The notes under the pieces are model-generated. The model was not told where the DNA came from. It saw nothing but the letters and a program-made list of their open reading frames with translations, and did not search any database. Shown piece by piece: positions 18,665 to 27,712 of a stretch of DNA of 64,000 nucleotides. This stretch comes from Suicoccus acidiformans. GTDB taxonomy: Bacteria > Bacillota > Bacilli > Lactobacillales > Aerococcaceae. Made by a program: the position numbers and the translations under genes. Position 1 is the first letter of the stretch. The number at the start of each line of letters is the position of its first letter. The stretch is from assembly GCF_003546865.1 (NCBI RefSeq), contig NZ_CP023434.1, positions 868,001-932,000 of the forward strand. The letters are read 5' to 3'.

Positions 18665-18848
18665 ATGGACTCATAGTTTCGTACAACTATTGAGAGCAGA
18701 TTTTATCTTGTGTACAATTCATGACGCTAAAAAATTTTTAAGAACAGCCCCTGAGAACAGAATAATTTCTATGAACAGGGGTAAAAAATTTTGCGCACAG
18801 GCGAAGACATAAGGAGCGATCAATAGTTGTACGAAACTATGAGTCCAT
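18665..18848. mobile_element. 184-bp MITE with 29-bp perfect terminal inverted repeats
   Basis: The left end ATGGACTCATAGTTTCGTAC... (18665-18693) is repeated as a perfect 29-bp reverse complement at 18820-18848. The interior is non-coding and AT-rich with a central hairpin CCCCTG...CAGGGG. It abuts the repeat array in the middle of a unit. A TA on each side (left 18661-18662, right 18851-18852, if the ends are TAATGG/CCATAA) is compatible with an IS630/mariner-type TA duplication, which is inference. No full-length parent is in this window. Confidence 0.85.
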
Positions 18849-19071
18849 AATAATAGATAGCCTCGTTTCCTGGATCAACGGCGGAGTTTAGCTTCAATGC
18901 CCAATTCTAGTGGTCCAACAGCTCACCTCGTCTGGGCCACAACTGACATACCTTCCTGATTCCTCGATCCTGTGATAATCTGACACATTTTCCCGCAGGA
19001 GGCACCCCTCATCAATGCAATTTAACACAATCAATGATAAAATACTCAGTAGATAGAATGGAGGTGGGGCC

Positions 19072-19614
19072 GTGGCCTTACTCAGACCCATAGCAGAAAA
19101 CTTCTTTAAATTCGACTTTCTTATCATTATCTTGGCTATTGCCACAGGCTTTCTTTACTGGGCCTGTCTCAAAAGCTGTCAAGACCTTAGACGCATTCTC
19201 TTACCTAAAGGCAACCTTGCCCTTGGGAACAAGACGAAAGACCAATTAATCGGTCACTTCGAGTTTTACCTCGACCCCGCCGGTGAACAAGCAATTCTTG
19301 ACCGAAGGCAGAAAATGAATAGTCTCTATGTGCTATTTCTCAATGTCTGTGCCATCTTCCCCTTAATGGGACTTCTTGGTACCGTGATTTCCCTTATTCC
19401 CATGGTTGAAGCGATGCAGACGGCGCTCTTTTTCGATGCTTTGACGTCTACCTTCTGGGGGATTGTCTTTGCGATTCTCTTCAAAGGCTTAAACGGCTTC
19501 CTGCAAGCGCAAGTGGAAGAAAACATCGACTTAGTAAACACATATCTTGTTCGCATGGATGCCATGGAAGCTCGTCACGCCGTGCAAGAAGAGCTGGTGA
19601 ATTTGGATGAATAA
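19072..19614 (+). CDS. ExbB/TolQ/MotA-family proton-channel subunit
   Basis: This 180-residue protein has three membrane segments (about residues 14-33, 84-112, 127-146) in ExbB topology. The second contains FPLMGLLGTVISLIPMVEAM, close to the conserved ExbB/TolQ GLLGTV motif, and the third region LTSTFWGIVFAILFKGLNGF fits the TolQ/ExbB pore helix. Such proteins form proton-driven motors with ExbD/TolR partners, and the next gene encodes one. GTG at 19072 follows GGAGGTGG. The next ATG lies 8 nt inside its 3' end, so they are translationally coupled. In a monoderm without TonB the target is unknown. Confidence 0.8.
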   Translation: MALLRPIAENFFKFDFLIIILAIATGFLYWACLKSCQDLRRILLPKGNLALGNKTKDQLIGHFEFYLDPAGEQAILDRRQKMNSLYVLFLNVCAIFPLMGLLGTVISLIPMVEAMQTALFFDALTSTFWGIVFAILFKGLNGFLQAQVEENIDLVNTYLVRMDAMEARHAVQEELVNLDE

Positions 19615-20089
19615 GCGCGAAATGACGATTGATCTGACTCCGCTGTTGGATGTCATCCTTATTATTCTCTTCCTTGTATTGGCCAATCAGACCAATGTCC
19701 AGCATGCAGAAGTTACCCAACTGGAGGCTGAAGTGAGTCGCCTACAAGAAACCCAATTACCACAGACAGCCACTGAAGAAGGGTGGTACCGCACTTACCA
19801 AGAATCCATTGGCAAAGTCAACTTAATCTACCCCGAAGACTTCAGTGATGAGCCCTTGAAAGCTGTCTTTGAATCGGGTGAAATAATTGCGAAACCGCCG
19901 GCTCAAGATCTCAAAGCATGGCTCAGTGAAATTTTGGCACCTATTGAAGAAGACATTATTATTGTGACCTTCACTGTCAACCATGACGACATCTATAACC
20001 AAGAATACCAAACCATGCTCCGCGTTCTCACCCAACTGGAAACGACCACTGAGCAGACGATTGTCTTTAACGAAGTACAAGCCAACTAG
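19607..20089 (+). CDS. ExbD/TolR-like protein with transmembrane Asp
   Basis: This 160-residue single-pass protein begins MNKREMTIDLTPLLDVILIILFLVLA. The TPLLDV core with a membrane Asp (about residue 15) is the proton-carrying signature of ExbD/TolR. After the helix comes a coiled coil (QLEAEVSRLQETQ) and an extracytoplasmic domain of about 100 residues. It overlaps the ExbB-like gene by 8 nt and is followed 14 bp later by a third gene with an ExbD-like outer domain. Stator-type function is inferred from motif and gene order; the powered partner is not evident. Confidence 0.75.
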   Translation: MNKREMTIDLTPLLDVILIILFLVLANQTNVQHAEVTQLEAEVSRLQETQLPQTATEEGWYRTYQESIGKVNLIYPEDFSDEPLKAVFESGEIIAKPPAQDLKAWLSEILAPIEEDIIIVTFTVNHDDIYNQEYQTMLRVLTQLETTTEQTIVFNEVQAN

Positions 20090-20103
20090 AAAGGAACCCC
20101 ATC

Positions 20104-20499
20104 ATGGCCAAAAATCAGCAAAAAGAAAAAAGCTCTAACCGCAATATCATCCGCTGGATTATCATCATCCTCATTATCCTTCTTGCCGTTTACCTCTTCG
20201 GACGTGGCGGCTTCGGTAACGGCGGAAGTCGCGGAAGCAACACAGGAGATACTAATACCACACAAATAACAGGCGAGCAAGCCGGCATGGACACTATTGA
20301 CATTCGCGTCAACGAAGACAGTATCTACTGGAACAATGAGAGCATTACCAATGAGGAGCTGGAGAACCGACTGGCTGATTTAGAAGAAGGGACAAGCATT
20401 ACCCTTATTGACGATAATGCTATTCTCAGCACCTATGAAACAGTACAAGATGCTTTAGAACAACATAGTATCCAAGCAACTGAGACAATACAAGAATAG
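20104..20499 (+). CDS. Membrane-anchored protein with ExbD-like outer domain
   Basis: This 131-residue protein has a basic cytoplasmic start, one membrane helix (IIRWIIIILIILLAVYLFG, about 14-33) and a Gly/Ser/Asn/Thr linker. A C-terminal domain of about 70 residues follows (IDIRVNEDSIYWNNESITNEELENRLADLEE...), patterned like the periplasmic fold of ExbD/TolR (strand, then 'yvnge...deLxxrL'). It lacks the membrane Asp of its neighbour. Spacing and the terminator at 20511 place it as the last gene of a three-gene operon. It may be an accessory stator subunit; this is inference. Confidence 0.6.
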   Translation: MAKNQQKEKSSNRNIIRWIIIILIILLAVYLFGRGGFGNGGSRGSNTGDTNTTQITGEQAGMDTIDIRVNEDSIYWNNESITNEELENRLADLEEGTSITLIDDNAILSTYETVQDALEQHSIQATETIQE

Positions 20500-20510
20500 T
20501 CTAGGCGATC

Positions 20511-20537
20511 AAAACACGGCATTTGCCGTGTTTTTTA
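20511..20537 (+). terminator. Rho-independent terminator of the ExbB/ExbD-like operon
   Basis: AAAACACGGC, ATTT loop, GCCGTGTTTTTT; 12 bp after the stop. Confidence 0.95.
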
Positions 20538-21566
20538 TTATGCTTAATTCGTTGAAAACTGGGGCGTGCTGGGGGAATAAATCTTAATGGATTTAGCCTT
20601 TTTCTGATGTCTTACAGTTGAGTTTTCTCCGGTGTTAATTGTTGAATAGAAGTGCTACACTATTGAATTTGAATTATTTAGGTGAATACATTTAAGTATC
20701 AACTAATTCATCATATGTCAAGAGTTTTATAGCTCCGTTAGTTATGTTATTATTGAGCTGTGTCATATATTTTTAGCTTCTCATTGTTTGCGATAGCAAA
20801 TGTGGAAAAAACCATTTTATATTTATGCCAATATGGTAAGATATAGTAAAATTATAATTTTTGGGCTAATAGGATTAATTCTCTTGGAACGTGTTTTTCT
20901 AAGATCCTAGTCTTCTTTGAATTCAGAACTAGGTATAATGAACAGCACAAGTAGTTCAGAAAGTAGTAACATAGATAATGTGATTGAAGCTATGAGTGAT
21001 GAATTGAGAGAATCTGCTGAGAGTAATGAACATGATGAATTAGCCACTAGCGAAAGGGAAGCAATAGCTGTCATTGATGAGTTGTTTACCAACAATGCAT
21101 CAGTTTATAACGGTGAATCATTAGATTCTATTAAGGATATCGCTAGTCATCTTGATACAGACGATTTAGCCGCTTTAGAAGCAGCTTATGCTGATAATCC
21201 AGAAACGGGAATTGCTCAAGCTATCAACTAAATGATTGATGAAATATTAACTAATAGCGATTATGTTGAATTGATTGAGTAATATCTCAACGAACTCTCT
21301 TTTTATGAGTATAATTATAATAACATATATTAAACGTTATATTTACATGTTGCTATCAAAGAGATTATCTTCATGATTTCAGTAACTCGACTACAACAAA
21401 AAGCTAGCGCTCAACTTAATCAAGAGTTGGTAAGATTTGTCTCTTTTATTAGAACATTAGATTGGGAAGCTTTGAGTGAGATTGAAACATTGTAGCTGAA
21501 TCTTAGATGCTTACACAAGAAGTTCAACGTCTTATGGAGGAATTATAATGGGGAGTGAAACATTGA
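20538..21566. other. AT-rich spacer before the polysaccharide locus
   Basis: About 1 kb of lower GC at the entry to the capsule region. It contains one doubtful acidic frame (20938-21231) and a 42-codon frame at 21374-21496 (MISVTRLQQKASAQLNQELV...) that I do not recognise. No LytR-CpsA-Psr regulator, usual at the head of such loci, is present. Confidence 0.4.
20938..21231 (+). CDS. Doubtful small acidic protein
   Basis: A 97-residue frame from ATG 20938 (an in-frame TTG lies at 20917), rich in Glu, Asp, Ser and Ala, without signal peptide or membrane helix. The C-terminal half (DSIKDIASHLDTDDLAALEAAYADNPETG) is helix-like. I do not recognise it. There is no good ribosome-binding site, so it may be the tail of a lost gene at the edge of the polysaccharide locus rather than a working gene. 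Confidence 0.25.
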   Translation: MNSTSSSESSNIDNVIEAMSDELRESAESNEHDELATSEREAIAVIDELFTNNASVYNGESLDSIKDIASHLDTDDLAALEAAYADNPETGIAQAIN

Positions 21567-23411
21567 ATGGATAGTTATACGAATCATTTATTAGGATATA
21601 TCGAAAATCTTTCTTCCAGACAAAGACGAATAGGATGGATGGTTCTAGATATTTTCTGCTTATTATTAGGAATCTTGACAAGTTACTTTATCCTTTGGAA
21701 TATAATACCAAGCAATTTTTCCCAATTTATTTTATATGGAATTGTGACTTTCATCGCTTATGAGATAATGGGAACTTTTCTCAAATTGTACTTAACTTTT
21801 AATCGTTATAGCAACATATCGACTCTATTCACTTTATTTTTGATTATGTTTCTAGCCAATGTAATCGGCGGTATTGTTATGTTGGTCTTTATGCGAGCCT
21901 TTTCCATACGATTTATCTTCTTAACTGGACTGATTTCGGGAATTATGGTTTTTGCACTAAGGACATTATGGCAACTGATATACTCTCGACGTAAAAAGTA
22001 TCAAAAGAGTGAGGACGAACTTGAGCGGGTTGTAGTTATCGGAGCTGGTGATGGTGGTTCCATCTTTATGGATAACCATATCCGAAATCCTCAAAACCTT
22101 GAAGTTATCGCGATACTAGACCAAAATCCTGCCAAACATGGTTTGTTATTAGGCGGCGTCAAGATCTTAGGCGATATTGATTTACTTCCTAGTCTTGTTA
22201 AGGAATTTGGCGTAACTAAAGTAGTCGTGGCAATTCCAACCATTAAGCCTGAAGAATATGAAAAAATTCTAAAGATAACGAGTCCGTTAAAAATCAATTT
22301 ATACAAAATGCCTAATGTTGAAAAAGTTGTACAAGGAACATACAAACCACTACTCACACAAAACAGAGTGAATATCGCTGATTTACTCGGGCGACAAGAA
22401 ATCGCACTAAATGAGTCTAAATTGAGAAAAGAAATAGAAGGAAAAGTCATTGCGATTACAGGTGCAGGTGGCTCCATTGGTTCAGAAATTGCTCGGCAAG
22501 TATCCAAACACAATCCTAAACGAGTTATCTTAATTGGTCATGGCGAAAACTCTATTTATCTAATTTATCAAGAGTTGTCTAAATTAATAAATATGGTAGA
22601 ATATGCACCAGTTATTGCGGATATTAAAGACTATGAAAGAATATTGGGAATCTTCCAGGAAGAGCAGCCAGATATTGTGTATCACGCAGCGGCCCATAAA
22701 CACGTGCCACTGATGGAAATGAATCCAGTTGAAGCATTCACGAATAATATCTTAGGGTCTTATAATGTAGCGAAAGCTGTTGACGCAGCCAAAGTCTCTA
22801 AAATGGTCATGATTTCAACCGACAAGGCCGTTAATCCGCCTAATGTGATGGGAGCAAGTAAACGTGTTGCCGAGTTAATCGTGACCGGTTTTGATAAAAT
22901 GAGTGAGTCGGTATATTGTGCTGTACGCTTCGGTAATGTGCTCGGCAGTCGAGGGAGTGTTATCCCAGTCTTTGAGAAACAAATTAAAGAAGGTGGGCCC
23001 GTTACTGTCACAGATTTCCGAATGACTCGATATTTCATGACTATCCCTGAAGCTAGTCAACTTGTGATTTATGCAGGGGCATATGCACAGAATGGGGAAG
23101 TCTTTATCTTAGATATGGGAGAGCCTGTCAAGATATTAGATTTAGCACGTAAAATCATCTTATTAAGCGGGTATACTGAAGAGGAAATTGAAATAGTAGA
23201 AAGCGGTATTCGACCAGGAGAGAAACTTTATGAAGAGTTATTAACAAGTAGCGAGCTTGTGGATCGACAAGTTCATGAAAAAATATTTGTAGGGAAAGTA
23301 GCGGACATTCCACTTAGCGAAACATTAAAATTCGTTGAATCTTTGAAAACAGATGACTCAGATCAACTCAGAGATAGTATTATTCAATTTGCAAATAATA
23401 GCATCAATTAA
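21567..23411 (+). CDS. CapD/PglF-like nucleotide-sugar 4,6-dehydratase (membrane)
   Basis: This 614-residue protein has four N-terminal membrane helices (about 25-145), then a CoA-binding-like Rossmann segment (VVVIGAGDGGSIFMDNHIRN). A second NAD-binding Rossmann domain starts at about residue 297 (AITGAGGSIGSEIA). The active-site region STDKAVNPPNVMGASKR near 417 carries Met where classical short-chain dehydrogenases have Tyr, as in PglF/CapD/FlaA1-like UDP-GlcNAc 4,6-dehydratases. It likely makes a UDP-deoxysugar for the first sugar of the repeat unit. The ATG follows GGGGAGTG. It opens the polysaccharide gene cluster. Confidence 0.9.
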   Translation: MDSYTNHLLGYIENLSSRQRRIGWMVLDIFCLLLGILTSYFILWNIIPSNFSQFILYGIVTFIAYEIMGTFLKLYLTFNRYSNISTLFTLFLIMFLANVIGGIVMLVFMRAFSIRFIFLTGLISGIMVFALRTLWQLIYSRRKKYQKSEDELERVVVIGAGDGGSIFMDNHIRNPQNLEVIAILDQNPAKHGLLLGGVKILGDIDLLPSLVKEFGVTKVVVAIPTIKPEEYEKILKITSPLKINLYKMPNVEKVVQGTYKPLLTQNRVNIADLLGRQEIALNESKLRKEIEGKVIAITGAGGSIGSEIARQVSKHNPKRVILIGHGENSIYLIYQELSKLINMVEYAPVIADIKDYERILGIFQEEQPDIVYHAAAHKHVPLMEMNPVEAFTNNILGSYNVAKAVDAAKVSKMVMISTDKAVNPPNVMGASKRVAELIVTGFDKMSESVYCAVRFGNVLGSRGSVIPVFEKQIKEGGPVTVTDFRMTRYFMTIPEASQLVIYAGAYAQNGEVFILDMGEPVKILDLARKIILLSGYTEEEIEIVESGIRPGEKLYEELLTSSELVDRQVHEKIFVGKVADIPLSETLKFVESLKTDDSDQLRDSIIQFANNSIN

Positions 23412-23449
23412 AGGATGCAAACATGAACACAAAGCATACATATTTCCAT

Positions 23450-23590
23450 TTGACATAATTCATTAGGAAATACTTTTTTAAAGTCTTTCTAACGAGATTA
23501 ATTGGCTCAAATATAGGTGCAGGATTTATGATTCTAGTTGTTGATGAACAATACTCATCTTCTGCTCAATTTATTGTTAATCAATAATTA
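23450..23590 (+). pseudogene. Fragment of a Wzz/CpsC-type chain-length gene
   Basis: Reading frames here give FFKVFLTRLIGSNIGAGFMI, LVVDEQYSSSAQFIVNQ, a stop, then LSQEQ. This aligns with the N-terminal membrane helix and following strand of the intact CpsC-like protein at 24641 (LLVDSQYSSRAHLMVSQTNN, EQ). Only about 45 codons remain, with stops and no start. It is a relic of a second chain-length regulator gene, probably left by recombination at the start of the locus. Confidence 0.6.
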
Positions 23591-23678
23591 TCTCAAGAAC
23601 AATGTCTTCAATTGAATCCTAAATTGTCGTAATATATAACGATGAAACCTCAACAAAAAATCAATAAAGGAGCCTCTC

Positions 23679-24566
23679 ATGAAGAACATTCTTATAACAG
23701 GATTAAATAGCTATATTGGAAACAAGACAGAAACATGGCTTAATCAGTGGCCAAATCAGTATCAAATTGACAAACTGAGCTTTCATGGGGATGATTGGCG
23801 ACAGAAAGATTTCGCACAATATGATGTTATTTTGAACGTGGCTGGGATTGCCCATAATTCAAATGATGCGAACTTGGAAGATTTGTACTATCAGGTAAAT
23901 CGTGATTTAGCGGTTGCTATAGCAATAAAGGCGAAAGAGGATGGTGTACCTTTATTTATTCATCTATCCAGTATTATAGTTTATGGTAGTCGTGTGGAAG
24001 AGATTACTCGTGAGACACCTTTTGACCCGGATAACTTTTATGGTGATAGCAAAGTTCAAGCTGAGAAGAGATTAGCGAAACTTGAGGATGATGCCTTTAC
24101 GATTGCGATTATTCGACCGCCGATGATTTATGGGAAAGACTCTAAAGGTAATTATCCTTTGCTTGCAAATTTTGCTCGGAAATCACCTGTCTTTCCGAAG
24201 TATGATAATAAGCGTAGTATGCTTCATATTGATAATTTAACGGAATTAATTCGGTTAATCATAGATTCCAATCAAGGCGGTATTTATTACCCTCAGATGG
24301 AAGACTACGTCTCGAGCAAAGCGATTGTTGAGGGTATTTCTAAGCATTATCATAAGCCAATTCTCATGACGAAGGTATTTAACCCTGCTTTAAGACGTTT
24401 AACCGGGGTTAATATTATTAATAAGGTCTTTGGTAATTTATACTATAAGCAATCGTTGAGCCAACATTTCGGCGGCAAATATCGGGTACGATCCATTGAA
24501 GAATCTATACGACTATCAGAACCAGATCAAAGCCAAATGATCAATAGGAATGCAGAAAAGTCGTAA
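23679..24566 (+). CDS. NAD-dependent sugar epimerase/dehydratase
   Basis: This 295-residue extended short-chain dehydrogenase starts with the dinucleotide-binding loop MKNILITGLNSYIG, a variant of GxxGxxG. LSSIIVYG and the YGDSK of FYGDSKVQAEK give the Ser and Tyr-xxx-Lys active site, and RPPMIYGKDSKGN follows. The family includes UDP-GlcNAc/UDP-Glc 4-epimerases and WbpV/WcaG-like reductases; the exact substrate cannot be set. It follows the CapD-like gene with its own AGGAGC site and probably supplies a nucleotide sugar for the polysaccharide. Confidence 0.82.
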   Translation: MKNILITGLNSYIGNKTETWLNQWPNQYQIDKLSFHGDDWRQKDFAQYDVILNVAGIAHNSNDANLEDLYYQVNRDLAVAIAIKAKEDGVPLFIHLSSIIVYGSRVEEITRETPFDPDNFYGDSKVQAEKRLAKLEDDAFTIAIIRPPMIYGKDSKGNYPLLANFARKSPVFPKYDNKRSMLHIDNLTELIRLIIDSNQGGIYYPQMEDYVSSKAIVEGISKHYHKPILMTKVFNPALRRLTGVNIINKVFGNLYYKQSLSQHFGGKYRVRSIEESIRLSEPDQSQMINRNAEKS

Positions 24567-24640
24567 AAAAATCTATTGTTATAGCTTATCTTATGGTAAG
24601 ATAAATGAACTGAATTACTTAGAGAGAGTCGGAGGAAGAT

Positions 24641-25378
24641 ATGGAAAATGAAATTAGCTTAATAGATTTATTTAAGATACTGAAGAAGTATCTTTTTGTT
24701 ATTGTTTCGAGTACGTTGCTTGGAGCGGTGCTGGCGGGGCTCTTCATGTTCCTGTTAGTTGATTCGCAATATAGTTCAAGAGCGCATTTAATGGTTAGCC
24801 AAACAAATAATCAGGAACAACTTCAGTATAATGAAGTTCAAACCAATATTACACTTATAAATACTTATTCAGATATTATCTACACCGATCAAACATTGCA
24901 AACCGTTAGTAACCAGCTAGACGGCATCTATTCACCAGCAGAACTTCGGGATATGATTACGGTTGAACAGCAGCCAAACTCCCAGGTTTTCTATATTCAA
25001 GCAACGGCGTCGTACCCAGAGAATGCACAAACTATAGTTCAAACAGTAACAGACGTGCTGATAGATACGATGAAAGAGATTTACGGCAAAGATGATATAA
25101 AATTAAACGTCATCTCACCGGCGACATATAATCCGAATAAAGTGTCACCTAGCTTACCACTCTATATTATTATAGGAGCTTTAATGGGTCTCGCTTTGAG
25201 TGGTACCTATGCTTTGATTAAAGAGTCAATGGATAGCCGGGTTCGAGATGATGAGTTTGTTCAGTCATTAGGTTTGACCAACTTAGGCGCCGTCTTTGAG
25301 ATGTCAGGGACAGAGTTAGATAATTCGCGTATTTCAACGCAACGACGCTCAAGAAGTTCTAAATCAAGGGGGATTTAA
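24641..25378 (+). CDS. cpsC: CpsC/Wzd-type chain-length regulator (kinase activator)
   Basis: This 245-residue membrane protein is of the Wzz family: helix 1 at about 20-42 (YLFVIVSSTLLGAVLAGLFM), an external domain, and helix 2 at about 170-190 (LPLYIIIGALMGLALSGTYA), preceded by the typical Pro-rich NPNKVSPSLP. In Gram-positive loci it pairs with the CpsD kinase, which starts just after its stop, and controls polymer length and cell-wall attachment. GGAGGA precedes the ATG. Confidence 0.92.
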   Translation: MENEISLIDLFKILKKYLFVIVSSTLLGAVLAGLFMFLLVDSQYSSRAHLMVSQTNNQEQLQYNEVQTNITLINTYSDIIYTDQTLQTVSNQLDGIYSPAELRDMITVEQQPNSQVFYIQATASYPENAQTIVQTVTDVLIDTMKEIYGKDDIKLNVISPATYNPNKVSPSLPLYIIIGALMGLALSGTYALIKESMDSRVRDDEFVQSLGLTNLGAVFEMSGTELDNSRISTQRRSRSSKSRGI

Positions 25379-25381
25379 TTG

Positions 25382-26131
25382 ATGGATTGGAGATATAGGA
25401 GAAAGCGTAAAGAGGAACGCCTGATGAAGGAGCAAGCCAAAGGGGCAGGGCTGATTACTTACTTTAGCCCTCAATCTGTTCAAGCTGAACAACTGCGCAC
25501 TATACGAACGAATATTCAATTTGCCCAAATGGATCAGCCTTTACAATCCATTGTCATTACCTCAAGTATTCCAGCAGAAGGCAAGTCAACGATTGCGGCG
25601 AATTTAGCATTTCTGATGGGAACAACTGACCAACGTGTCTTAATCGTAGATGCTGATATGCGTAAGCCAACTTTACATAAGACGTTCACGCTAAGCAATG
25701 AACAAGGGCTCACGGGTCTTCTGTTAGACCGAAAAGCGGATATTAATGACTACATCTTACGCAGCCCAGAATTGAATCTTTATTTATTGCCTTCAGGACC
25801 GATTCCACCTAATCCATCGGAGTTATTATCTTCCGGGCGTATGACGGAAGTTATGCATGAGCTGAAACATTACTTTGATATCATTATTTACGACGTCCCG
25901 CCACTCACCGCCGTAACAGATGCTCAAATTATGGCTAATAAGGTTGATGGGACAGTACTTGTCGTACGAGCTGACTATGTTCATAAGAGTGAAGTACGCA
26001 AATCTGTGGAGCTACTTAATAATGTGAATGCGAATATTATCGGCTATGTTATGAACGGGGTTGCCCGTAAAGATGGAGTAGGATACGGTTATGGCTATGG
26101 ATACGGCTACAGCCAAGAAGATACAGAATAA
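25382..26131 (+). CDS. cpsD: CpsD/Wze-type tyrosine autokinase
   Basis: This 249-residue cytosolic bacterial tyrosine kinase has Walker A SIPAEGKSTIAANLA (about 60-74), Walker A' RVLIVDADMRKP and Walker B IIIYDVPPLTAVTDAQ. The C-terminal tyrosine cluster YGYGYGYGYSQEDTE is the autophosphorylation tail. With CpsC it forms a Wzc-like two-part system regulating polysaccharide synthesis. The ATG at 25382 (an in-frame TTG lies at 25379) follows AAGGGGG. The usual phosphatase partner CpsB/Wzh is not in the window. Confidence 0.93.
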   Translation: MDWRYRRKRKEERLMKEQAKGAGLITYFSPQSVQAEQLRTIRTNIQFAQMDQPLQSIVITSSIPAEGKSTIAANLAFLMGTTDQRVLIVDADMRKPTLHKTFTLSNEQGLTGLLLDRKADINDYILRSPELNLYLLPSGPIPPNPSELLSSGRMTEVMHELKHYFDIIIYDVPPLTAVTDAQIMANKVDGTVLVVRADYVHKSEVRKSVELLNNVNANIIGYVMNGVARKDGVGYGYGYGYGYSQEDTE

Positions 26132-26193
26132 TTGACTAATGAACGAAAATTCATCCGAAATTGCCATGTCTATCAATTTGATGGGAGGCTATT

Positions 26194-26817
26194 ATGTATA
26201 TAGTTATCAAAAGGATTATCGATTTTCTATTATCGTTGTTGGCGCTCATTATTCTAAGTCCAGTATTTCTCATTCTGGCCATTTGGATTAAATTCGATTC
26301 GCCCGGACCAATCTTCTTCAAACAAAAAAGGGTTGGCATTGACAAAAAACATTTCCAAATATACAAATTCCGAACGATGCGCATTGACACGCCCGATGAT
26401 GTACCTACGCATCAATTGAGCGACCCAGCAGCCTTTATCACCAAGTCAGGAAACTTCCTTCGTCGAACGAGCCTTGACGAGTTACCACAACTATTGAACA
26501 TCATTAAAGGTGACATGGCTATTATCGGTCCAAGACCCGCCCTATGGAATCAATATGATCTCATTGAAGAGCGCGACAAATACGGTGCGAACGATGTCCT
26601 CCCTGGATTAACCGGCTGGGCTCAAATTAATGGCCGCGATGAGCTGCCAATTCCGGTTAAGGCAAGACTAGACGGTGAATATATTGAACAAATGGGTCCT
26701 GTGATGGATTTGAAGTGCTTCTTCGGCACCATTGTGAGTGTATTTAAGAGTGATGGGGTTATGGAAGGTGGCACGGGGATGATGGAGAAGAGGAATGAGA
26801 GTCGAGACGAGATGTAA
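26194..26817 (+). CDS. Undecaprenyl-phosphate phosphosugar transferase (PglC/CpsE type)
   Basis: This 207-residue monotopic initiating transferase moves a sugar-1-phosphate from UDP-sugar to undecaprenyl phosphate, the first step of the repeat unit. It has the N-terminal re-entrant hydrophobic segment, KFDSPGPIFFKQKRVG, FRTMR, the catalytic Asp-Glu in RRTSLDELPQLLNIIKGDM, IIGPRPAL and PGLTGWAQINGRDELP. Its short length matches the PglC-like minimal class. The partner sugar is probably the product of the CapD-like enzyme upstream, as in other PglF-PglC pairs (inference). Confidence 0.93.
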   Translation: MYIVIKRIIDFLLSLLALIILSPVFLILAIWIKFDSPGPIFFKQKRVGIDKKHFQIYKFRTMRIDTPDDVPTHQLSDPAAFITKSGNFLRRTSLDELPQLLNIIKGDMAIIGPRPALWNQYDLIEERDKYGANDVLPGLTGWAQINGRDELPIPVKARLDGEYIEQMGPVMDLKCFFGTIVSVFKSDGVMEGGTGMMEKRNESRDEM

Positions 26818-26860
26818 CTCTTTATTGCTAATAAAACAAGATATGAGGTGACTAGAAGTA

Positions 26861-27712
26861 TTGGCTGATATAACAGTTGTCGTATTAACTAAGAATGAAG
26901 AAATTAATATAACCGATTGTCTAGAGTCACTGAATAATTTTGCAAAACGGGTAGTTGTCGTTGATAGTGGTAGTGAAGATCGGACGGTTGAAATTGCTAA
27001 GGAATTTGGAGCAGACGTCTTTAGCCATCCATTCGTGAACTATGCCACTCAATTTAATTGGGCCCTGGATAATACAAATATTTCCACGAAATGGACGATG
27101 CGATTGGATGCGGATGAACGACTTACACCAGCTTTAATCGATGAGTTAGAGTCATTGATGAATGAACACGAGCATGATGATGTAAATGGGATCACAATGG
27201 AAGCATGGCTATATTTCATGGGCAAAAGATTAAAGTATGGAGGCCCTCAAAAGCGCAAGTTAATGGTCTTTAAAACTGGTATTGGTCGAATAGAAGATCG
27301 AGAAATGGATGAACACACCTACTTAACAGAAGGAACCTCAGTATCAGCAAAAGAAAAATTTCTTCATTATGATTTTAAGAACCTTACCTTCTTTATTGAT
27401 AAAATGAATTGGTACGCTTCAAGAGAAGTTAAAGATTATTTCGATTACATCAATCATAAGAATGAAGATGATAATCTAAATGATACAACAATATCAAACA
27501 CAAGAAGGAAAAAGTTTGGCATCTATTATAAGCTCCCTAAATTTGTGCGTAGCTGGTTATTGTTCATCTACGTATATATTTTTAGGTTAGGTTTTTTAGA
27601 TGGAAAAGAAGGCTATATTTATCATTATATGTATAGTCGATGGTATAGATTATTGGTAGATGCGAAAATACATGAGGAAGAAAAGTTGTTGAAAAGAGGA
27701 TGGTCGAAATGA
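26861..27712 (+). CDS. Family 2 glycosyltransferase
   Basis: This 283-residue GT-A enzyme has VVVLTKNEEINITDCLESL at the N-terminus, VVDSGSEDRTVEIAKE, and the metal-binding DADERL. The sequence resembles the WaaE/KdtX-like GT2 subgroup. It is predicted to add one sugar to the lipid-linked repeat at the inner membrane face. The start is TTG with GAGGTG 10 nt upstream. Its stop overlaps the next gene's ATG (ATGA). Confidence 0.85.
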   Translation: MADITVVVLTKNEEINITDCLESLNNFAKRVVVVDSGSEDRTVEIAKEFGADVFSHPFVNYATQFNWALDNTNISTKWTMRLDADERLTPALIDELESLMNEHEHDDVNGITMEAWLYFMGKRLKYGGPQKRKLMVFKTGIGRIEDREMDEHTYLTEGTSVSAKEKFLHYDFKNLTFFIDKMNWYASREVKDYFDYINHKNEDDNLNDTTISNTRRKKFGIYYKLPKFVRSWLLFIYVYIFRLGFLDGKEGYIYHYMYSRWYRLLVDAKIHEEEKLLKRGWSK

